A DNA stretch of 64,000 nucleotides from Lepiota brunneoincarnata (lineage: Eukaryota > Basidiomycota > Agaricomycetes > Agaricales > Agaricaceae), in contig JAEBUN010000001.1 in NCBI GenBank assembly GCA_023014365.1, forward strand, positions 1,984,001 through 2,048,000, given 5' to 3'. Numbering within the stretch: the first letter of the stretch is position 1; each line of letters starts with the position of its first letter. The position numbers and the translations under genes are program-made. The notes beneath the pieces are model-generated. The model was not told the DNA's origin, searched no databases, and worked only from the letters and a program-made list of their open reading frames with translations. Shown here piece after piece: positions 52,941 to 61,958 of this stretch.

Positions 52941-52948
52941 CCTTTATA
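52941..52948 (-). promoter_or_regulatory. TATA box of secreted protein 2
   Basis: On the minus strand this reads TATAAAGG, about 215 bases before the start codon, a distance similar to that in copies 1 and 3. A second, nearer TATATA lies at 52788-52793, which makes the choice uncertain. Confidence 0.45.
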
Positions 52949-53953
52949 CATCTGTGAGAGGCAGGCAGTCGAGTGTTCTGAATGTGCAAACGGAGAACTC
53001 GGGAGGCGCCTGTGCTAAAGCAGTGGCTGTCCAATGTCAATAACATAGCGACCACCAGGAAGCAGCCATTCAAATGACCTTGGGCGCGGAAACGTGAACC
53101 AGCTGAACGGGCAGACGTTGATTGATGGAGTGCCAAAAGTAGGACTGATGGGAATCGCCGAGGCTAGGGGCACTTTGACTACGCCGCCAGCCCCCCTCGC
53201 TTATGGCTGTGAACTACAATGGCGATATCAACGCCAACACTAGCTACCAACACTTCACAGTCGCGCATTTAATTCGACAGCTAGACTCTTAGCTGGAAGA
53301 CACACACCGTGAGGTAGCCCGACGGCGAGTGATTCGGCATCAGCCCGTCAGGATGGGAATGATTGATGGACACCCGGGCGCGAAATACATCCGTTCGTCT
53401 ATGTAGTCAGATAGCAATATTTGTACACCCTGTCGGTCTAGGCGTGTTGGGCCGGGCAAATTCATCAGACGGGTGTTGATGGAGAAGTCACCCCTTGAGT
53501 GTCTAGCGTTATCCTCCGAGTTTGAAATGACCCACCTGGCTTACAAAAGAGCAACAAAGTGTCAGCGCTTGCGCTTAGGCACTGGTGATAGTTTCAGTCG
53601 GGGGAATGGGTTGGAATATTCTCTGTACCAGTGGGGTTAGAGAGATGTTTGTCGCATGTACTTTGGCTATGCACCCAAGAAACTCGCACAAGTTTGCTTC
53701 GACGCCTTTCCGTTTTATGTTCAACATTCAGACTTATATCAAACCCCTTATTCCCAAGCCTCAGATTAAGATAACACATTATTCGGCATCACTCAGGGGG
53801 TTGTGATCGATCATGATCCGGTAATGTCTGCGTCTCATTTTTCAGCCTATTAGTTCCACGCTAGTTACCTCTGATGCTCGGTTTTCGCCTTTAGTAGTGC
53901 TGAAACGACAAGTTCAAAAAAAAAAAGGAGGTGCGGGTGACATTCCAAAGAGA

Positions 53954-53977
53954 CGGCAATTACAAAAAAAAAAAAAA
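53954..53977 (-). repeat. Shared 10-mer and T-tract downstream of secreted protein 3
   Basis: In sense orientation, a run of 14 T is followed by GTAATTGCCG. The same ten bases occur at 50554-50563 after copy 1, next to a T-run (50571-50579), although in the opposite order. Copy 2 has a T-tract (sense of 51865-51875) but no clear 10-mer. These may be remnants of a common 3' untranslated region. Confidence 0.4.
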
Positions 53978-54101
53978 GGATAGAGCGCTAAACTACCAAG
54001 GCAACTGCCAAGTCCATAACATTCTACAAGAGAACTCGTCATAGTGTTCGCAATCCTATTTGCCCCTCACGACACTAAATCAAGCATGTACGCGAGATCG
54101 T

Positions 54102-54770
54102 TTAATGCAGGGAAGCGACAGCGCCGTTAGCGGCGTTGAAGGCAGATGTGACCGATGCGGGGGAGCTAGCATCGTTCCAGTTGGAGCCGCCAACAACGAC
54201 AGTTTGTGAGCCGACATCGCGGCCGGAGAAGCCGAAGTTGTCGCTGGAGAGCGATCCATCAGGAAGGCAGATGTTGTTGAAGTGGCTGGAGATGCCATTG
54301 TCGAAGCCGACGGAGTGGCCAGAAGAGCGGCTCAAATCGTGGCGGAAGTTGCCAAGGCTGGCGTGGAATTGCTCAAAGACGACAGTCTGGGTCTCAACCT
54401 CGCAGACTTGTTCAAGGATGATCCTCTTGGCCATCTCTTGGAGGACGACCAAGCGCTGCTGGATGATTTCAACAGCCTGGGTGTGGCAGACGACGCGCTG
54501 CTCCTGCTCGACGACCTGAGAGAAGTGGACGGAGCCATCAAAGTTGTCAGCGCCGTAGAAGTTGTCAAAGTTGTCGAAGGATGAGAGACCACCCCAGTGG
54601 TTGAAAGAGACGCTGTTGGTGCGAGCAGCTAAAAGAGGATAAGGCTCAGTCTTTTTTTATATATTGAATTAAAGATATGGCTTACCAAGACCCTGGTTGG
54701 TAGGTGCGGCGAGAACACCAGCGACCATGGAGGAAGCGAGAATGACAGTGGAGGCGAGCTTGGCGAACAT
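54102..54770 (-). CDS. Small secreted protein of the unassigned family, copy 3
   Basis: Third member, about 203 residues, with one intron (54629-54685) at the same place. The signal peptide MFAKLASTVILASSMVAGVL is followed by AAPTNQGLAARTNSVSFNHW. The core is close to copies 1 and 2, with conservative changes (RLVVLQEMAKRIIL). The segment after the core differs most: FRHDLSRSSGHSVGFDNG and HFNNICLPDGSLSSDNFGF, which adds a third Cys. The end is GAVASLH. The tandem same-strand arrangement with copy 2 suggests local duplication. Confidence 0.87.
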
Positions 54771-55952
54771 GGCGAACTTTTCAAAAGGATTGAACTTGGA
54801 AAATAATAAGAGTTGCTTGGTGAAGAAAAGCTACTCGAATCTGAATGACTGGATTAAATAAAGGATATGCATGGAGGGTACGTACTGCTCAAGAAAGAAC
54901 CAAAATTTGCAAGGCCGACTCGAAGGGTGAGGAAGGGGGCACCGGTGCCAAAGAAACGAAAGGAAGGAAAGAAAGAACGAAGATGGTGGATACTACTGAA
55001 GGAGGTGGGTTTTATATACTTTCCCGGGGGTAGGGGTTGGATGCCATATCGGGGTGGTATCCTTCCCAGCTCCATCGGTTGCCGTCGATTGCCTGGCGAC
55101 TGTACGGGAGCGGGCCCAAATCGCTGGGTCCTGGGAGTTTTTTAGGGAATCACGGTGTGCAGCCCTCGGTTGGGTATGATATAATGCTTGTAGTTCTCGT
55201 TATTTTGGGCCTGCGGGTGTAGTTTCCCCCTTTCATGACTTTGGCTGGGAGTGGCCAAGTACCAACCAGAACCGGGTTAGCTTCTGACTTTTACTCTAGG
55301 TATCTTATTCCAAGGTGCTACGGCACGTTTTCTGGAGTGGAAATAGAAGTGCTATTCAGCGCAGATCGGGTTTGATACTGCGTGTGCGGGATAAAATTTC
55401 CCTACAAAGTATCAGTCTCTAGAAATAGAGTGCAGTTGACGCGGTCAGCTCTGCGCAGTCCAAAAAATAAGAAGGAACGCGAGTGTAACTATCAAAATGC
55501 CAGCGGTGGATAGGTCTGGACATACCATGTTATTTCGTGGTGGGCAGTGCTGAAGCCTGGGGAGGGCGGGTGGCGGGGATCCTGCGGGGGCCAATGAGGC
55601 GGGATAGCGGGGTTATGAAAATACCTTCCAATGAGAACGTATCCATGCACTACGTATCTGATTGATGAATGCCTCCATCCAACACCAGTTGTCAAGGGAT
55701 CATTGATTGGTAGTAGGCTAGGGCGAAACACCGTCTTTTCATTGAACTCATCAGCCCGGTAACAGCTATTGACGGTAGATGTTTTCTTGAGGTTATTTAG
55801 GAATCCAGTGCACTTTGAAAGATGAAAAGATGCAAAAACCCCATGTTTGTATCAAAGGCTTCTGCCAAACACCACGTGTCGCGTCTTGCACGCAAAACGC
55901 GAACAAGCAGGTCCGACAGGGGAACATCTGGGTCCTTTGCACCCGTTTCACG
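54771..55952. other. Intergenic stretch between copy 3 and EAF7
   Basis: About 1.2 kb holding both promoters of this divergent pair. The frame 55815-56270 leads into the EAF7 start, but its part before the ATG at 55953 looks like leader. Nothing else is supported. Confidence 0.45.
55010..55018 (-). promoter_or_regulatory. TATA box of secreted protein 3
   Basis: Minus-strand TATATAAAA about 240 bases before the start codon, matching the spacing in copy 1 (233) and roughly in copy 2 (about 215). Confidence 0.55.
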
Positions 55953-56984
55953 ATGGCCGTCTCGCCGTCCTCCAAGTCCTCGCCATCCTCCCAGCAGAAG
56001 CCACCAACAACTTCAGTCCCTCCACCCTCTCCCAATACAAAATCAGTCGAAGCAACATTCCTCTCTACCATCGAAGGCGAAATATCCTTCTTCCGCTCCA
56101 TTATGCGTGCACGCCCCGTCGGTCTCCACCGCTACTTCCACATACTCGCAATTCAGCATGCTATTCACAAAGACACAGGCCGGCTACTGCACGTAGAATC
56201 GCTATGGGAAAAACTTCAGACTTGCTACGATCTTGATGCTTTGGATGCCATCGTAAGGCCCTTTCCATAATACTTCCCAGATGTTAAAGGTCTATATTCT
56301 GATATATAGGCCTTTTTTTTCTGGATATTCTAGGACCTTGAAGCAGAGGGATATCAATTACTGCCGAATTCCACCTCCCCAGTCGCCGTCCGCTCACCTT
56401 CACCTTCCGAGAATCTCGCACGACACCCCTTTTTCCGAGAAGAATATGCCCTTCCTTTTGACGAAACGTTTGAAAATCTGATTTCGCAGAGGCGAATACG
56501 GGCTACGGCCTCGGCCCCATCATCACCCATAGCCTCGCCCTCCCCTATTTTAGCACCAACAAAATCACATCGTCGGGGTGCTGCATCAGGTTCCGGGGCT
56601 GGGGGAGGTAGGCGTAGAGCGAAGAGCAAAGCAGATTTGGCAGGTCTTGTTGGCGGTGATAGTGACAGCAGTGCACTGACACAGGAGAGTGGTGATGAGG
56701 CTGGAGCGGGAACACCCAGAGAGAGTGTAGTAACAGGAACGGATGGGGGCACTGAATTTGGAGAAGATGAAGATGTAGAAACAAAGGAACCCTCACCTGG
56801 TTGGTCCTTGTGGATATGTTCCCCAGTTTATGATTTGTTCATCGTTTCGCTCACACTAGCCCGCTCCGTGTCCCCAAAGCCTCAACGCGGGAGGCCAAAA
56901 GGGGCCAAAAAGGGCAGGGGCCGACCACCTGGAACTGGCTCGGCGGCAGCCTCTACTCGCTCAACCAAGAAACGGAAACGATAG
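55953..56984 (+). CDS. EAF7: NuA4 subunit EAF7 / MRGBP homolog
   Basis: Subunit of the NuA4 histone H4/H2A acetyltransferase complex, in the nucleus. The Eaf7 domain reads SVEATFLSTIEGEISFFRSI, then MRARPVGLHRYFHILAIQHA, and LWEKLQTCYDLDAL, at residues about 30-100. A splice near 56252-56336 joins DAI to DLEAEGYQLLPN. A disordered Ser/Gly-rich middle follows. The second intron near 56800-56868 leads to the tail PKPQRGRPKGAKKGRGRPPG, two AT-hook-like motifs not typical of the yeast protein, and then KKRKR. TAG is at 56982-56984. The convergent AN1 gene ends 109 bp away. Confidence 0.88.
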
Positions 56985-57093
56985 AGATGCTCGTTCTTAT
57001 TCTCATTTTACTGTTTCCTTGGTTCGGTATTATGGGTGTTTAATAATCCCTGGCTGTACGCCCCAAGCATCAATTCATATTATCCCAACGTCC

Positions 57094-58425
57094 TCACATG
57101 ATCAGGCAATCTTTGTGTTCCTTAGCTGCTGCCTCTTCTTCAGCGAGGATTGCTTTCTCTTCGTCGCTCAGAAGCTGCGGAGGACTGAACAGACAGCAAA
57201 ATCTTTGAAGAGAGGTCCACGCACCCCTTTCTTCGCACGTTCCCGCATGCTGCGCAAGCGACTCTCCCTTTCGGCTTTTGCCCGCCTGTAAGGTTAGCAT
57301 GTGGTACAATAATTAATACGTCCCGAGATTGTATGGATACAAAAGAGTATCGTAGAAATACGAGCGAATACAATACGTCAGGCAGACGCAAACAGCGGTG
57401 GCGGGACGAACGATGTGCGTTTGAAGGTCATGGTGGGCATTGAAGGTTCAATGTCGGTTGGTTTGTTATAATGGTTAGACGTCAGACCGGTCGGAGAGTT
57501 GCCCACAGGAGCCGGGTCCATGGCATTCGAAGTGACCGGTGATGTGGAAGGGACGCTATGGTTTATGAGTTGGTACTTGGTTAGAGGTAATGGAGAGTTA
57601 CATACCGATTGACTTTCGAAAACGGATTGTTGCCAGGAGACTTAGCAGTGGAAGTTTCCGACGAGTTGGAGTTGCTCAATGGTGGAGCAGAGGCCGTAGC
57701 GGCGGCTATTGACTTAGAAACAGAGGCCGAAGCGGAAGATACCGTCTTCTTGACCGCAGAAATTGCAGCGGAGGTTGTGTTGTTGATTTTCTTCCCATCG
57801 AATTCGTTTAATAACCTCGAGCCCGCAGCTTTAGGAACCCTGGCTCCCTGTTTCAGGGGAGGCGAGGTACAGCGGTGGTCTTCCGGAAATCGGTGTGAAG
57901 GACAAAACTGTTCTCTACATTGCTACAATTGGAATGTGAGTTACAAGATAATATGGAAGAGCCGCGACACATACCGTGCACTTGATGGGGGAAAACAACA
58001 ATTTCTTGCATCTACCCTCTGCGCAGACTGGTAACGACTTTGCCTTTGCTTTGCCAGTCATGACGGAACACTCCGTGGTCAAGTGCACGTCCATTCGGAC
58101 ATTGGGATCCTGGCCTGGCGGAATAGCTATGGGGGTATTGCATAACGAGCCTACAAAAAGACAAGTTCAGCATTCAAGATAATGTACGGAAGACTTGGAG
58201 CTTACAGTTTGGTGCAACACGATTGTGCTTCAACTCATCATAATGGGGACATCTATGCGCCTCAACCTTGAAGTGCTCCTGGCAAAACGACTGCTGACAA
58301 TGGTGGCACTTGAACGGAAGGAAGTCAACAAGATGGCAGGTATCCTCTGAGCATTGTGAGCCGATATTGAGGAGTTGGGCTTCACGATCGGGTACAGGAG
58401 CAGCGCGCGATGTAGGGGTGTTCAT
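57094..58425 (-). CDS. AN1-type zinc-finger protein (ZFAND2/CUZ1-like) with CaaX tail
   Basis: AN1 proteins of this type link the proteasome and p97/Cdc48 to stress response. ATG 58425 gives MNTPTSRAAPVPDREAQLLN. The first AN1 finger is CSEDTC...PFKCHHCQQSFCQEHF...HRCPHY (residues about 27-65). The second, in the middle exons, is CAEGRCKK...SPIKCTNCREQFCPSHRFPEDHRC. A Ser/Ala-rich linker follows. Two C-terminal introns connect FVPPPLFA to RAKAERESRLRSMRERAKKG and then to LLSDEEKAILAEEEAAAKEH. The protein ends KDCLIM, a CaaX box predicted to be prenylated, as is known for animal ZFAND2B. TGA is at 57094-57096. Confidence 0.87.
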
Positions 58426-59500
58426 GGGATATTGCAACGAATGCAAGAACGGAATCCGGTAGAGTGGGTATTTAAGCAAAAAGAGTGATTACGCGGCCAG
58501 TATACACGTCAATGCAATGTGCATATTACAGACCATCACCGACCTCGGCTTAGTCAGAACATGAAAACCACGTGTCCAATCCGGTCTAGAGATACGCCGC
58601 AGTGGCAGATTAGAAATACTCACAACCACTATCCGTACATAACCGGAATCAGACATCCCTTCTTCCAAGCTGAACCAAGTGTATGTTCAACACTCACTCG
58701 GCCTCTTTTATGGAATAAGGCACCCCTGCGGCTCAGCACCGCCATGAAGGCACCAACAATGACAATTGACAAATGTATGTAGTGTGTTTACATTCCTTGA
58801 AACATAACGGCTGGTCGGAGGGACATTATGTACCATATATCAATTCGGTTGAGCTCTCAGACGCTCTGATTTTGTTTAGACCGTTACGATACTGCACCAA
58901 AAACTTCACGATCCGGTGGTCCTCAAAGGCTGGAGTAAATGAACAGAACAACGAAAAACCAATCCCATCCGCAATCCGATAAGGCGTTTATCCGGAGTTA
59001 ACACCTTCTTATTGACGGAGAAAATAGTGGCCAAGACTGGAGTGTGCTTTTTTTTCGAGGAACCATAGTCCCCAAACCGAGCATTTGACTTCAACATACG
59101 TAACAGTATGTACTCAGGATCGCGCACCGTATTCGCCGCACATATCCATGTTTGTCTAGCCCTTCATTTGTTCATCGCCCGGATCGCTGGCCCTGAGAAG
59201 TGGGATGAGACTTCGCACGAAAACCTCCTTGCGCAGAGGGCGCAGACTTCGGTGCTTTCTTACAGTTCTTATCATCGCCTTTACTGTGGCGTCCGCGGAG
59301 TCTCTTGAGTCTTCATACCTTCAGACGGCTTAGGCCTGGAGTTGTCTTCGATTTTATGTATCCAACAACACCATTTCGACATCCGTCCACAGACAGGGGC
59401 GTGCCTTGAGAGATGGATCGATGACATCTTGTATATATACGGCGAAGAGACTCGCCAAACCTACACTTTCACGCCCCCTTCTTCTCTCCTCGAGCCCGTG
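58426..59500. other. Intergenic stretch between AN1 gene and TmpA-like copy 2
   Basis: About 1.1 kb between divergent genes, containing both promoters. Short frames occur on both strands without recognisable content. Just before the copy 2 start, cctcgagcccgtg resembles the bases before copy 1 (cctcgagctagta). Confidence 0.45.
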
Positions 59501-61307
59501 ATGACCATAACGACCCCCCATTCTATCCCCCAAACCAGCAAACACACTGCTCACGACGAACTAGTCGAAGGCCTTGCAAAGGAGACCACTCTCAAGGACA
59601 GACCAGGCAGTAGTGCCTCCGGGAGTTCTGTTGCATCCTCCCTTGAGGAGGGTGGCATTTTGACCGGCTTCCAGGACGACATACTTCCCGGGAAGGAAAA
59701 TGGCAGAAAGATCAGGTTTCTGCGACACCAAGTGTTCACTCTGTATCGCAAGCTCTTCAGCGTCGTATTTTTAGCAAACCTCGGGATTTTCATCTGGCTC
59801 CTGGCCAGAGGGTCCACTGGTGAGGAGGTGGCAGGCGTAGCAGTGGCCAACCTCTTTGTCTCTATTCTCCACCGCCAGGAGTACGTGATCAACACGTACT
59901 TCTGGGTGTTTACTCGGGTGCCTCTCTCGTAAGTGCTTTGATCTTGGCCTGAATAGGAATTCCGCATACCCAACTTGGCAACACAGTTGGCCTTTCTGGA
60001 TCCGTGCCTCGGCGGCCCGCGTCTACCATATCGGAGGCCTTCACTCTGGTTGCGGCGTTTCTGGCACAATCTGGTTTATCCTCTTCGTAGGACAAGCTAC
60101 CAAAGAACTATTCAACAAAGAAGGAGTGAGTATCAATCACCCATCTCCCAGGTTTCGTCTTACCTCGGGAGCTTTTAGACCATCTCAATTCCGACTTTGG
60201 TTATAACCTATCTTATTATGATGCTTCTAATGGGAATTCTCGCCTTCGCCCATCCAGAGCTGCGGGTCAGATACCACAACACCTTCGAAATGACTCACCG
60301 TTTTATGGGCTGGGTCGCTATTGGCCTTGTCTGGGCATTGGTATGTGCCTGCCAAGCAACATGCCAACCTCAACTTAAAGAATACTCCTAGACTGTTCTC
60401 CTCGCTAGTGACTACAAAACCCCTGGAATACCTCTTGGCAGCGCGTTGGCACACCACCCCTGCTTTTGGTTGATTGCTGTCTCCACCCGTAAGTTTGTAT
60501 CTGGCCATCTTGACGGTCAATCATCCATTATAAACAATTGACAGTCTCTATTGCCCTTCCCTGGATGCGCCTTCGCAAATACAAGGTCCACAGCGAGGTC
60601 CTCTCGAGTCATTGCATTCGACTTTATTTCGAATACGGTGGGTTCAGTTGGTATTGAGACAAGTGCATCGATACTCAACACACTCTAGCTACACCCCCCC
60701 CAGGAAGTTTCACTCGTGTATCGACCGCTCCTTTAAGAGAGTGGCATAGCTTTGCTACCATCGCTGTCCCTAGCAAGAAGGGCTATTCCATGATTATCAG
60801 CCGTGCCGGGGACTGGACTACCAAGTGCATCGAACATCCTCCCTCTGAGATATGGGTTCGCGGTATTCCTATTTGGGGCATGATGAGCGTTGCCTGTTTA
60901 TTCCGAAAAGTCCTCTTTGTTGCTACTGGCTCCGGCATCGCACCCATCTGTCCATGGCTCTTCTCGAATAAACGTTCCATCCCGTCTGCTCTGGGCTTCT
61001 CCCCAACGTCCGCCAGACTTTTGGTGACAAGTTGGTGGATGACATCTTCGAGGCCTCCCCTGGTTCAATTATTTATGGTATGTTTTCCCTAAAGGATATC
61101 TATGCAGGTCAATCAGTTGATTTCCCGTGACGATAAGACACTCGCATCCATGGTAAACCTGACATGGTCAAGCTCGTCTACCGAGTTGCCAGGGAATACG
61201 AACCCGAAGCCATCTGTGTTATTTCCAACGAGAGGTTGACCCGGAAGATCGTCTATGGCATGGTCAGCCGGGGCATCCCTGCCTTCGGACCTATCTGGGA
61301 CTCATAG
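59501..61307 (+). CDS. TmpA-like membrane flavoprotein oxidoreductase, copy 2 (two +1 frameshifts)
   Basis: Paralog of the gene at 9349-11152, with the same exon order. ATG 59501 gives MTITTPHSIPQTSKH, and the shared segments include GFQDDILPG, RFLRHQVFTLYRKLF, ILHRQEYVINTYFW, GMMSVACLFRKVLFVATGSG and SRGIPAFGPIWDS. Between ICPWLFSNK and the NADP-side segment the frame is lost twice: an extra base at about 60973 (aaa|c|gttcca) and one in the C-run 61001-61004. Removing both gives VPSRLLWASPNVRQTFGDKL, matching copy 1. No intron explains the gaps. Everything before and after is intact. The protein would lack its C-terminal domain if the shifts are genuine. Confidence 0.75.
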
Positions 61308-61958
61308 CTCAAGTACCCTTACTATATTGTATCATTATTTTATTACTTATATATTCTCCTTGAGCAATGACCATCGATGACTTGTGGCGGATGAGGTCGC
61401 CCAGGAGGCGTATTTGCGTGGTTCGGCGGCTCCCTTGACAGACACGTCCCGAGGCTCAGATTCTGGTTTTGCATGTACACTTGTGTTCCGGGGGAGCTTT
61501 GCCTTTCCTCTCTGGCTGCCCGGGGCCGGGGTAGAACTTTTGTCAGCTTTTTGGGTTGTCATTTGATGCCTGGCATTCTGCCTACTGGCAATTGGATGTG
61601 CAACGGTAGGGCGGCTATGCCTGTGTTCCCACGGGGTGCCGACTGGATTATTACACGGTGCAGCGTTGCCAAAGCTCAAGGCTTCAAGCTTCGAGCCGCA
61701 GATTTCAACGGGTTCCACGAAAGGGACAGCAGGGGCCAGGTACCAAGCCAGCACCTGCCCTTTGTTATACTACATGTCAAATCGACCGGATCGTACAATG
61801 CAAGGACATAACAGGGGGTAAGGGCGATGCACCTCAGTAAGTAGATGACCGGGCGACCCGGTGATAACCGGAAATGACTTGGAGGTACGACTTACCTTCC
61901 GACAGCCTTTAGGCGCCTTCGTCAGGCTATCTTCCCACCGGCTACGGTCCAGTGAAAA
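61308..61958. other. Intergenic stretch upstream of the NLR gene
   Basis: 650 bases between two genes on the same strand. Overlapping frames (61384-61840) are short and carry no domain. The interval holds the promoter of the NACHT gene. Confidence 0.45.

Larger units (their letters stand above)
52727..54101. other. Intergenic stretch between secreted-protein copies 2 and 3
   Basis: About 1.4 kb. The first part holds the copy 2 promoter, and 53954-53977 holds the copy 3 downstream motif and A-run. Open frames near 53585-53806 are short, on both strands, with no domain. Confidence 0.45.
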
